Shown piece by piece: positions 55,990 to 64,000 of a DNA stretch of 64,000 nucleotides. The number at the start of each line of letters is the position of its first letter. The stretch's first letter is position 1. Source of the stretch: CADEFX01 sp963840425 (GTDB lineage: Bacteria; Pseudomonadota; Alphaproteobacteria; Rhizobiales; Hyphomicrobiaceae); contig CAWIYZ010000007.1 in assembly GCA_963840425.1 (NCBI GenBank), positions 1 through 64,000 on the forward strand, written 5' to 3'. The translations under genes and the position numbers were made by a program. Below the pieces are notes generated by a model, which ran no database searches, was not told where the DNA came from, and worked only from the letters and a program-made list of their open reading frames with translations.

Positions 55990-56862
55990 ATGGCCATGTC
56001 CGTAACGCCGCTGACGCCTGCCGTCGGCGCAGAGGTGTCGGGCGTCGATCTCGCCGCCATCACGGATGCCGAGTTCGCCCAGATCGAGCGCGCCTGGCAC
56101 CGCCATTCCGCGCTGTTGTTTCGCGGCCAGAAGATCGACGACGACGATCTGCTGGCCTTCAGCCGCCGGCTCGGCGACCTCGATACGCCGCCCAACCAGG
56201 AGCGCGGGCGCCAGACCCCGATCGGTTATCCCGACATCTATGTGGTCTCCAACGTGCTCGACGAGAAAGGCGAGCCGATCGGCGCGCTCGGCGCTGGCGA
56301 AGCCGTCTGGCACACGGACATGAGCTATCTCGAGCTGCCGCCCGACGCCTCCATGCTCTATGCGCTGGAGATCCCGCCGCACGGTGGCAACACTTCTGTG
56401 TGCGGTATGGAAGCCGTATGGGCAACCTTGCCGGCAGACTTGAAGACGCAAGTCCAAGGCCGGCGCATCAAGCACGACGGCACCTACAACAGTGGCGGCT
56501 ACCTGCGCAAAGGCGTCACGCCGACCGACGATCCGCACAAAGCGCCCGGCGCCTGGCATCCTGCCGTGTGCGCGAACCCGGCGACGGGTGCGCCGTGCCT
56601 CTATCTCGGCCGCCGCCGCAATTCGTACGTCGAGGGTCTCTCCAAAACAGAGTCGGACACGCTGCTCGACCGGCTGTGGGCGCACGTCGGCAGTCCCGGG
56701 ACCACCTACGAGCACGAGTGGCGCGTTGGCGACTTGCTGCTGTGGGACAATCGCTCGACCATGCACCGGCGCGATCCATTCGATGCGAAAGCGCGCCGCG
56801 TCATGCATCGCACGCAGATCAAGGGCAAGGTTGCGCCGCGCGCCTATTTGGTCGCGGCCTGA
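55990..56862 (+). CDS. TauD/TfdA family 2-oxoglutarate/Fe(II) dioxygenase
   Basis: 290 residues. The facial triad is His108 and Asp110 in VWHTDMSYLELP and His259 in NRSTMHRRDPFD; Arg270 is placed to bind 2-oxoglutarate. GAEVSGVDLAAITDAEFAQI and SALLFRGQ are the N-terminal family marks. The ATG at 55990 follows CGGAGG. Such enzymes hydroxylate taurine, alkyl sulfates or phenoxyacids, releasing sulfite or a phenol; no sulfonate transporter is nearby, so the substrate is open. Confidence 0.88.
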   Translation: MAMSVTPLTPAVGAEVSGVDLAAITDAEFAQIERAWHRHSALLFRGQKIDDDDLLAFSRRLGDLDTPPNQERGRQTPIGYPDIYVVSNVLDEKGEPIGALGAGEAVWHTDMSYLELPPDASMLYALEIPPHGGNTSVCGMEAVWATLPADLKTQVQGRRIKHDGTYNSGGYLRKGVTPTDDPHKAPGAWHPAVCANPATGAPCLYLGRRRNSYVEGLSKTESDTLLDRLWAHVGSPGTTYEHEWRVGDLLLWDNRSTMHRRDPFDAKARRVMHRTQIKGKVAPRAYLVAA

Positions 56863-56912
56863 TCCGGCTCGCGCATTGCACGCGCCTCCCGATGCGTGGG
56901 TCCGGACTGAAA

Positions 56913-56985
56913 CTGGTGTGATGAGAGAATTCGCCGGGGCTCGCGGCTTCTCTCTCGGCGAATTTGTCGATCTCAATCACACCAG
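56913..56985. repeat. A-type 73-bp dispersed palindrome, copy 3 (variant)
   Basis: CTGGTGTGAT...ATCACACCAG outer arms with GAGAATTCGCC and GGCGAATTTGTCGAT inner arms. Compensating changes keep the pairing at the third base of the ends (A to G, T to C). It sits between the dioxygenase and hydrolase genes. Confidence 0.82.
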
Positions 56986-57045
56986 ATCCGTGCCGGGATT
57001 TCGCGCGTACCCGCTTGAGCGGGTGGCGAGGCGGGGGAGGCGGAC

Positions 57046-58191
57046 ATGACGCTGCTGGGGAGGCGGGGTCTGACGGCGCTGATGGCGTTGCTCGGGCTAC
57101 TCATGCCAATTCTCGAGGCGCATGGAGGCCTCGTCTGCCGGACGCATGGCCACAGCGGGACCGGCACGGCTTATCTGTTTCGCTCGTACGCCGAGACCGA
57201 GGCCCGTCAGCATTGGATGCAGCGGGTGGTCGCACACGATGGCACCGCTTGGGCGGCTTGGAACGCAGCGCACAACCGCAGCGCCAACTGCGAGCGTAAC
57301 GTGTGGTTACGCTGGACCTGCACGGCCACGGGCGAGCCGTGCCGTGAGGTGGCAGGCTCGGCCGATCGCCTGCTCGTCGCGCCACCGCGACGGGATCCGT
57401 CCGTCAAGCTCGACGTCAACATCCCGCTCACGGCTGCGGGAACGCCGTTCCGCGCCATGCTGGTGCTGCTGCCAGGCGGGCACGGCCGCATCGCGCTCAC
57501 GAACATGCAGCCGACGCAGGCGACGCAGCTCGCGGGTAACTTCCTCGTGCGCATGCGGCGCTTCCTCACGCGCGAGGGCATGGGCGATGGCCCGTTCATC
57601 ACCGTGCTCATGGATGCGCCGAACGACCTGCAATCCGCGCCTCTGCTGTTCGGCAACTACCGCCGTACCCAGCCGCACGCCGAGGACGTCGCTGCTGTCG
57701 TGGCAGCGATCCAGCAGGAGTACGGTCCGCTGCCGGTCTTCCTGCTCGGCATGAGCGCCGGCACGGCGGGTGTAGCCAACGCCGCGCAACGCCTCGGTCC
57801 CACCGTCGTCAAGGGTGTCGCCATGCTCTCCGCCGTCACGCAGTCGAACACACAAGGTCTGCCGTGGATCGTCACGACCTTGCCGCCCGAGGGCGAGAAC
57901 GCCGTGCCGGCGGGACAGATCAACGTGCCCATGCTGTTCGTGCATCACCAGAGCGACGAGTGCACGCTCTACACGCCACACGCCGGTGCTGCCGTGCTCG
58001 TTACGGCTCTGCAGGCTCTGCCGAAGGATGTGACGCTGGAGACCATCACCGGTGGTGTCGCTGAGCCCGGAGCCGATGCGAACGGCGTGCCGCTCGCCTG
58101 CAACTCGGGCAATGGCCACCACAGCTTCGAGGGCGCGGAGGCCGACGTGCTCACCCGCGTCGTCGCCTGGATCAACACCAGGTTGCCGTGA
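57046..58191 (+). CDS. Exported alpha/beta hydrolase
   Basis: 381 residues with a hydrophobic N-terminal segment (LTALMALLGLLMPILEAHGG), probably a signal peptide. The nucleophile elbow is GMSAG at about residue 235-239; MLFVHHQSDECTLYTPH holds the acid Asp and GNGHHSFEG the catalytic His, in dienelactone hydrolase order. Several Cys pairs (VCRTHG, NCERN, WTCTATGEPC) suggest disulfides in the periplasm. The start at 57046 follows GGGGAGG. Convergent with the TPR-CHAT gene, 15 bp apart. The substrate is unknown. Confidence 0.75.
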   Translation: MTLLGRRGLTALMALLGLLMPILEAHGGLVCRTHGHSGTGTAYLFRSYAETEARQHWMQRVVAHDGTAWAAWNAAHNRSANCERNVWLRWTCTATGEPCREVAGSADRLLVAPPRRDPSVKLDVNIPLTAAGTPFRAMLVLLPGGHGRIALTNMQPTQATQLAGNFLVRMRRFLTREGMGDGPFITVLMDAPNDLQSAPLLFGNYRRTQPHAEDVAAVVAAIQQEYGPLPVFLLGMSAGTAGVANAAQRLGPTVVKGVAMLSAVTQSNTQGLPWIVTTLPPEGENAVPAGQINVPMLFVHHQSDECTLYTPHAGAAVLVTALQALPKDVTLETITGGVAEPGADANGVPLACNSGNGHHSFEGAEADVLTRVVAWINTRLP

Positions 58192-58206
58192 GTGAAGCGC
58201 ACCGAG

Positions 58207-61172
58207 CTACCGAGCGCCTTCTCCAACCACCACGAACGGCGCCCAGCGCGCGGGGTGGGCGTCGCTGGATGCGCCGCGCTGCACCAGCTCGCGCATGGAG
58301 ATGCGCAGCGCCTCGGCCCGACCGATACGGGAACTGGATTTCATCGCCGTCAGCGCCCGCGTCGTCAGTCTCACTGCTGCCTCGGAGCCAACCTCCCAGT
58401 GCGAGACCAGCAGCGCGCGTGCGCCCGCATAGAAGAAGGCGCGCGCCATGCCCGACATGGACTGACCGCTTTCTCCGCGCCCTGCGCCAGCCGCCGTGTT
58501 GCACGCCGACAGGATCACCCAATCGGCGTCGAGCTTGAGGGTGGCGATCTCGGATGCCGTCAGGAATCCATCGTCGCGCGCCAGCGCCTGCACATTCCGC
58601 TCGTTGCACGGGCGGCGGTGTGAGAATGAGCCCAGGCTCGGCCGCACCCAGCACCTGGCCCGTCAGCGCACCGTGCGTGGCGAAGTGAAGAATGGCATAG
58701 TTGGCCAGCTTCCCGCCGTCCGACAGATCTTTCAATGCAGCCTCAGTGGCGCGACTGCCGAGCAGAACCTCGCTGGCCGGCACGCCGAGCCGCTGCGCAA
58801 CCTCGCACAGCTCATCCGCCGTCTCCGGCAACGGCATCCAGCCGCGCACTGCCTCGGTATCGGCTTGCGCGCCGCGGAACAGCGATTGGAAACCGGCGAT
58901 CGGGCGCGCAGTCGCCTGCGCAATGCGCAACCCGAGCGACTCGCGGCACTGCTGCTTGGCTCGCGCCGCCTCGGCCCGAGTCTTGTTGTCGGCGCCCCAC
59001 ACCGGATCGGCCTGCTGGCCGTCGAGCAGCGGATTGCCGATGCCGAGATAAGGCTTGGTGGCCTGGCTCGTCTTGGCCAAGCCGCGCAGCGCTTTGAGCG
59101 AGCCTACTGACGGCAGCACGCTGATGGGCTGGCGCGTACCGAGCCATGCCGCGGCTCGATAGTCGCTGAGCTTGGCGCCGATCGCGACCTTCGGCGGTCC
59201 TGTGACAAGCACACTGAACGGCAGGCGTGCCAGCGCACCCGACGGCACGATCAGCAGATGCTTGCCGCGGATCAATGTCTCGACCGGGCCCAGCAACTCG
59301 CGATAGAGCTCGTGTGCACGGGCAAGGTCGAAGGGCAGCACTTGCGTCTTTTGTCCGCCAACGTTTTCCTCCCCAGGTCCGGCATTCAAGAGCTGCCGGC
59401 AGGTGTTGGCGGCTGGACCTTCCACCCAAAGGGTGTGGTCCAGTCCGCAGCGCAGCGCGTTGACCCGCTCGGTGAGCGCATTTGTGCCGAGAGTGCTGCG
59501 CACCCAGCGCACCTGCGTCTTGGTGACCGCCCAGACGAAGGTTTCCTCCGGTGTCGGCGCCCACGCGGACGTGTCCAGCAGCAGCACCAGCGCCTCGTCT
59601 GCTTTGAGCATCGCCTGCACGTCGGCAATGGTCAGCGGTCCGGGTGCCGCCAGCGCGGCGTAGTCAGGAAAATCCCTGGCCAGTGCCCGGTCGATGTCCG
59701 CAAGACGCGTATCGATGACGGCGAGACGCGAGCGCTGCTCGGCTTCCGATGTCGCATCGCGCAGGTGCGTCGGCTGCGAGGCCGCCGCGATCAGCAGCCG
59801 GTCGCGCGCCTGCCACTCGCCGACGAGGTCCTGCCGTTCGCGCACAGTTCGTGCCAGCTCGCCGCTGCCGGCCGCCTGCCGCGCTGCCATGCGGGCCAGC
59901 GATGTTGCCGCGTCCGACGCCTGCGCCCATTGCACGATGGCGAACATCTCGTCCGCCGCTGATGCCGCGCGCGCCCGTTGTGTCTCCGCCAGCCGGTGTA
60001 CCGCCTTGACCAGTGCCTTGAAGCGGTAGCCTTCGCGCTCTGCCTCGCTCGCGCTGGTGACCGCCGCGGCTGGTGCCGTGGTCTCGATGCCGCGCTTCAC
60101 CCGCCGGATGATGATTTCGGTGCTCTGGCGCCAGTAGTCGGCGGCCTTGGCCCGTTGCCCCTGTGCGAAATGCAACTCGGCGAGGTCGCCCAGCGCCGTG
60201 CTGGTGTCGGGATGGTCGGGGCCGAGCCCCTTGCGCTTGATGGCCAGCACACGTTGCTGCAACGGCTCTGCCGCCCGATAGCGGCGTTGCTGCACATAGA
60301 GCTGCGCGATGCCATGCAGAGCGGTGCCCACTTCCGTATGCTCGGGTCCCAGCGCCTTTTCCTTGATGGTGAGCGCGCGCCGGTACAGCGGCTCGGCCTG
60401 TGCGGTGCGCCCTTGCTGTGCGTAAAGCTGCGCGAGCCCGTAGAGCGCCGTGCCGACCTCGGAATGGTCGGGGCCCAGCAATTTCTCCTTGATGGCGATC
60501 ACACGCTTGTAGAGCGGTTCCGCATCGCCGTAGCGCCGCTGCAGCACGTACATGACGGCGATGTTGTGCAACGTAGTGCCGACTTCGGAATGATCGAGGC
60601 CTAGCGCTTTCTGTTTGATGTCGAGCGTGCGCAGGTACAGCGGCTCGGCGTCGGCGTAGCGGCCTTCGTAGACGTAAAGCGCAGCGAGCCCGTACAGCGC
60701 GCTGCCGACGTCCGTGTGCTCGGGCTCGAGTACTTTCTCCTTGAGCGCGATCACGCGTTTGTAGAGCGGTTCGGCTTCGGCGTAACGCGCCTGCTGTACG
60801 TAGAGCAGCGCCAGGCCATAGAGCGTGGTGCCGACATCGCTGTGCTCGGGCCCGAGCACGGCCTCTTTGATGACGAGCGCGCGCTTGTAGAGCGGCTCGG
60901 CATCGGCATAGCGGCCTTGCTGCAGGTAGACCAGCGCCAATCCCTGCAGCTGCTTTGCCCGTCTCGAGGCTGTTTGGCCCATGCAGGCGCTCCGCCAGCG
61001 CAACTGCGTGCTCGGCGAGTGGAATTGCCGCTGCGTACCGGCCGGCCTGGTAGTGCTGGACGACCTGACGATCGAGCCCTTCGAGATCTTCGCTCGATTG
61101 CGCCCAAGCCGGCGGGATCAGGATGGCCCCGGCCATCAGGGCCACGCATGCAAGACGGAAAGCCCGCATCAT
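58207..61172 (-). CDS. Secreted TPR-CHAT protein (caspase-like peptidase domain), two frameshifts
   Basis: About 987 residues with two extra bases removed (near 60952 and 58615). A signal peptide (FRLACVALMAGAILIPPAWAQ) leads seven to eight 42-residue TPR units of the kinesin-light-chain type (AEPLYKRALVIKEAVLGPEH and variants). A helical linker follows, then a C-terminal CHAT domain with YAILHFATHGALTG (His near 833) and DWVILSACNTAAG (Cys near 890), the His-Cys dyad of caspase-like CHAT proteases. Export is consistent with a periplasmic or surface role. No Cas or toxin-antitoxin gene is nearby. The substrate is unknown. Confidence 0.85.
60150..60960 (-). repeat. Tandem 126-bp coding repeats (TPR units)
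   Basis: About six copies of a 126-bp unit encode 42-residue TPRs in the TPR-CHAT gene. The copies differ enough to be old but share long blocks (such as TGTAGAGCGGTTC), so unequal recombination could change copy number. Confidence 0.85.
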
Positions 61173-61349
61173 TCGACTCTCCCCATTTCAATCGATCGCC
61201 GTGTCGCACGTTCGTGCGCAGGGGCTGTGTCGCGGGGAACTGACGCGGCGCGAAGTGTCTCACTCGCGTCAAGCCAATAGGTGTTTGCGTCCCGGGCACG
61301 GCGTGTGGGACACACAAGCGTCGACCCGAGACACTGCGTCGTTCTCACC

Positions 61350-61754
61350 TCAACGCGTGCCCTGCGTCTCCTTTGCCACCTCCACCGCGTGCTGCAAGGT
61401 CGCCCGGCCCACCATGTTCCAGGTGGTGATGCCGCGCGCCATGATGCACTGGACCAGTCCCTCGCTGAGCTGCTCCACCGTCAGTCCGAGGCGGATGGCA
61501 TTGGCCGCATGCACCTTGGCGCCTTCGGTGGCGCCGATCACGACATCGAGCAGCGCGAAGATCAGCTCCTTGGTCTTGAGATCGAGCGCGCCCTCCTGCA
61601 TCAGGTCGCTGCGCATCATGCAGTAGCCGGCAAATGCGGCGGGCGCATGCTGCCGCAGCACCTCGAAACCTTCAGGCACCGAGCCGCGTGTCTTGCGGAA
61701 ATTCTCGACGCCGATTTGGGTGGCCGTCTCGATCAGGTTGTCCTGGCTGCTCAT
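61350..61754 (-). CDS. Carboxymuconolactone decarboxylase/AhpD-fold protein
   Basis: 134 residues from the ATG at 61754. FEVLRQHAPAAFAGYCMMRS, LDLKTKELIFALLDVVIGAT, HAANAIRLGLTVEQLSEGLV and TTWNMVGRATLQHAVEV match the CMD family. The AhpD CxxC pair is absent (no Cys before the HAANA segment), so a gamma-carboxymuconolactone decarboxylase-like role fits better than a peroxidase one. It follows the MFS gene by 20 bp on the same strand. Confidence 0.82.
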   Translation of the reverse strand: MSSQDNLIETATQIGVENFRKTRGSVPEGFEVLRQHAPAAFAGYCMMRSDLMQEGALDLKTKELIFALLDVVIGATEGAKVHAANAIRLGLTVEQLSEGLVQCIMARGITTWNMVGRATLQHAVEVAKETQGTR

Positions 61755-61774
61755 GCTACTGCTCCCGTTGATGT

Positions 61775-63019
61775 TCAGGCGAGAGTAGCGGCCCTCTGCA
61801 GTCGTATCCATCTCAGAAGCAGCCAACTCAAGATGGACAGGTTGATCAGATTGAACGCCAGTCCGGTGGCGAATGCCGGCGCATAGAAACCGAAGTGGTC
61901 GTAGATCACGCCGGCGATCCAGCTTCCAAACGCCATGCCGCTCATGCCGGTGAGCAGGATGGTGGGTACGCGCCAGCTTGCCTCGCTGGCCGGAAAGAGC
62001 TGCCGCGCCGTCAGGATGTAGGCGGGGATGAGACCGGCAAAGCCGAGTCCGAAGGCGGTTGCGACGGCGAACAGCCCAGCCTCATCTTGAGTCACGACGA
62101 ATCCCACCGTCGCAGCGGCCTGGGCCGCCGAGCCGATCACGAGCGTTTTCATGCCGCCGATGCGGTCCGACATCCAGCCCCAGAACTGGCGGCTGACGAA
62201 CGCGCAGGTTAGCAACAGCGACAGCATCATGGCGCCGCGCGCCGGCGACAGGCCGATATCGGTGCACAGCGCGATCAGATGCGAGGCCGGCATGGCCATC
62301 GGCACGCAGCATAGGAAAGCCGCGCCCGCCAGCAGCGAGAATGTCACGACCGGCGGTAGCCCGAGCACGCTCCCGGCACTCGCTGCGCCGCCTGTCGCTG
62401 CCCCTGCCGGCTTCGGATCGGGCGGTGGCGGTCTGAGGAACAGCGCTGCGAGGGGAACAACGATCAGCGCGATCAATATACCGAAACCCACCATGGTGTT
62501 CTGCCAGCCGTAGGCCGCCAGCGAGCGCTCGAACAGCGGTGGCCAGAAAGCGCCGGCCACGTACTGGCCGCTGGCGATCAGCGCGAGGGCCGTGCCGCGG
62601 CGGCGCTCGAACCATCGTGTGATGTACACGTAAATGGGCGCGTTGATGGCACCGTTGCCGAGCAGTCCGATCAGCAATCCGTGCCCGACGTAGAGCTGCC
62701 AGACCTCACCTTGTGCTGACAGGGCGAGGCCGGCGCACACCATCAGCGCGCCGAAGATTGCCGTTGAGCGCACGCCCGTGCGCTCGGCGACCCACCCCAT
62801 CAGCAGGCCACCGACGCCGGTGCCGAGCAGGGCCAGCGAGCCCGCCAGCGAAGGCACGGCACGCAGGCCACCCAGGTCCGCCGCGATCGGCCGCAGCGCC
62901 ACCGACACCAGATAGGGAGCGCCAAGCGCCACCGAGCAGATCAGCAGCGCGGCGAAAGTCGTCACCCACGCGTCGCGGCCATCTATTCTCGCGTCTGTTT
63001 GCGGATTTTCAGCGAGCAT
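61775..63019 (-). CDS. MFS transporter, OFA/monocarboxylate-like
   Basis: 414 residues, 12 membrane helices with a Pro/Gly-rich central loop (RPPPPDPKPAGAATGG). GWVAERTGVRSTAIFGALMV is motif A; GWMSDRIGGMKTLVIG is its repeat in the second half. YITRWFERRRGTALALIASG and PYLVSVALRPIAADLG fit the oxalate/formate and monocarboxylate-type MFS group. It starts inside the end of the upstream MFS gene (11-bp overlap) and precedes the CMD gene, so these three form one leftward unit. The substrate is probably an organic acid. Confidence 0.83.
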   Translation of the reverse strand: MLAENPQTDARIDGRDAWVTTFAALLICSVALGAPYLVSVALRPIAADLGGLRAVPSLAGSLALLGTGVGGLLMGWVAERTGVRSTAIFGALMVCAGLALSAQGEVWQLYVGHGLLIGLLGNGAINAPIYVYITRWFERRRGTALALIASGQYVAGAFWPPLFERSLAAYGWQNTMVGFGILIALIVVPLAALFLRPPPPDPKPAGAATGGAASAGSVLGLPPVVTFSLLAGAAFLCCVPMAMPASHLIALCTDIGLSPARGAMMLSLLLTCAFVSRQFWGWMSDRIGGMKTLVIGSAAQAAATVGFVVTQDEAGLFAVATAFGLGFAGLIPAYILTARQLFPASEASWRVPTILLTGMSGMAFGSWIAGVIYDHFGFYAPAFATGLAFNLINLSILSWLLLRWIRLQRAATLA

Positions 63020-64000
63020 TGGCCGGCGCCTGAACGGGCCACAGGTCGGCGCGCCAGTGCGCCGCGATCAGCAGCACGCAGGCAAGTCCGATGCCGGCAT
63101 AGAGCGTCACCGTATTGCTGAAGCCGATACGCTCGATCAGCACGCCGGCGGCCAGCAGCCCGACCGGCAGGCCGTAGATGGCCAACATGCGCACGCCCAT
63201 GACGCGGCCGCGCAGCTGAACGCTGGAATTGCGCAGCAGCATCACCTGCAACGGCACGAGGCTCATGCCCTGCGCAAAGCCGGCTAGCGCCAGCAAGGCT
63301 GTCCCGGCCGGTGCGGTCTCCGCCTGGCCGAACATCAGCAGCAGCACGTACCACGCGGCCGCGAACACGATCATCATGCGCGCCGGCCACAGCCGCGAGG
63401 CGGCGAAGCTCATGCCGATCGAGGCGATGATGGCGCCGGCAGCGAAGCTCGCGATCAGGTAGCCAAGCCCGGTCTGGTCGATGCGGTACACCTCGCGAGC
63501 GACGTAGGGCAGCAGGCCGTTGGTGAAAGGGTAGGCAGTCAGGTTGACCAGGAACGCCAGCCACATGGCGGCCAGCAGTTGCGGTGTGGTCCACACGTAG
63601 GCCATGCCCTCGTGCAGGTCGCGCCACAGCGTCGGACGCACCGCTGCCACGGCGGCTGTGCCGGCGTCGAGCTTGGGCCGTTCAGCCCTGGCCATGGTCA
63701 CGACGCAAATCGTCAGCGCCAGCCCCAACGCGTAGAGGGTCGCGACGATGGCATAGGCGATGGTCAGCCCGAGCGCCGCGAACAGGGCGGCGCCTGCCAG
63801 CGCACCGACGATGCGTGCCGTGTCCTGGGTGGTGCGCGACAGGCTCATGGCCCCCATCAGGTCCTGCGGTGGCATGGTCTCGGCGATCAGCGAGCTGCGT
63901 ACGGCAAGGTCGGATGGGCGCACGCATCCGAGCGCCCCCGCGACAACGAGCACGATCAAGGGTGTGGCGGCGCCATAGAAGATGATGACCGCGAGTGTCG
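63009..64000 (-). CDS. MFS transporter, MFS_3/EntS-like (5' end outside window)
   Basis: About 330 C-terminal residues are visible; the N-terminus lies beyond the right edge. Segments VRSSLIAETMPPQDLMGAMS, LWRDLHEGMAYVWTTPQLLA and LQVMLLRNSSVQLRGRVMGV are typical of the MFS_3 (EntS-like) group of exporters. Eight or more helices are visible. The stop overlaps the next MFS gene by 11 bp. The substrate is unknown. Confidence 0.82.
   Translation of the reverse strand, partial: TLAVIIFYGAATPLIVLVVAGALGCVRPSDLAVRSSLIAETMPPQDLMGAMSLSRTTQDTARIVGALAGAALFAALGLTIAYAIVATLYALGLALTICVVTMARAERPKLDAGTAAVAAVRPTLWRDLHEGMAYVWTTPQLLAAMWLAFLVNLTAYPFTNGLLPYVAREVYRIDQTGLGYLIASFAAGAIIASIGMSFAASRLWPARMMIVFAAAWYVLLLMFGQAETAPAGTALLALAGFAQGMSLVPLQVMLLRNSSVQLRGRVMGVRMLAIYGLPVGLLAAGVLIERIGFSNTVTLYAGIGLACVLLIAAHWRADLWPVQAPANAR

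Noticed and set aside
55747..56976. Long minus-strand reading frame upstream of and continuous with the LapA-like gene
   Set aside because: It is antisense to the well-conserved TauD-type gene and shows no family motifs. Only the last 75 codons after a good ribosome-binding site look real.
60150..60960. Regular repeats resembling an array
   Set aside because: The 126-bp period, open coding frame and TPR translation show protein repeats, not CRISPR. There are no short direct repeats with unique spacers.
58207..61172. Craspase-type TPR-CHAT linked to type III-E CRISPR
   Set aside because: No cas genes or arrays are in the window, and the protein has a signal peptide, unlike cytosolic Craspase subunits.

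Overview
The window is GC-rich bacterial chromosome. It carries tripartite tricarboxylate transporter (TTT) genes, CaiB-type CoA transferases, TAT-exported proteins, a DUF411 copper protein and intergenic mosaic repeats beginning GTCATCC(C/T)(C/G)GG. Together these suggest an alphaproteobacterium, probably of the Hyphomicrobiales type; this is inference from gene content, since no rRNA or tRNA is present. Two features stand out. One is a dense coenzyme F420 gene set: a complete biosynthesis operon plus ten luciferase-like (LLM) F420-type oxidoreductases and one F420-type PPOX protein. The other is a family of ~75-bp palindromes in the gaps.

Layout. 1-8.1 kb is an oxalate/C1 locus. A GntR/FCD regulator, oxalyl-CoA decarboxylase (oxc) and formyl-CoA transferase (frc) run leftward, followed by a formyltransferase of the 10-formyl-THF dehydrogenase type. 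A divergent tctA-tctC-tctB transporter runs rightward, and GGTATA-N3-TATACC operators lie between the two. 8.3-16 kb: katG, a YcaQ-type DNA glycosylase, terC, an NHL-repeat protein and a DHA2 efflux pump. 16-25.6 kb: LLM enzymes, a TAT-exported sulfatase, a peptide-type binding protein, TetR with a divergent di-iron MBL protein, a second MBL protein and an orphan TctC-type binding protein. 25.7-29.5 kb: a MerR-controlled operon of CDF transporter, dsbB and dsbA, a secreted 2H-phosphoesterase-like protein and DUF411. 29.5-36.3 kb: LLM enzymes, PPOX, a decayed IS110 element, and a cupin plus XRE-cupin pair.

36.7-42.6 kb is the F420 operon: FGD1-like gene, cofE, cofD, cofC, then a cofG-cofH fusion (fbiC), each start overlapping the previous stop. 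42.7-49 kb: an acyl-CoA dehydrogenase-fold protein behind a FadR-type operator, a TyrA-like protein, a NIPSNAP protein and three LLM genes. 49-53.5 kb: a leftward four-gene unit (LLM, DHA2 pump, DehI-type dehalogenase, CoA transferase). 53.8-64 kb: SGNH esterase, NmrA, LapA-like, TauD-like dioxygenase, alpha/beta hydrolase, a large secreted TPR-CHAT protein, a carboxymuconolactone decarboxylase-like protein and two MFS transporters, the last cut by the window edge.

Nine genes contain single-base frame breaks at otherwise well conserved points (oxc, katG, NHL, MFS, sulfatase, cofE, cofD, TPR-CHAT, IS110). Where the direction can be judged most are one extra base, which looks more like residual sequencing error than mass decay. 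Coordinates for these genes span the restored reading frame.
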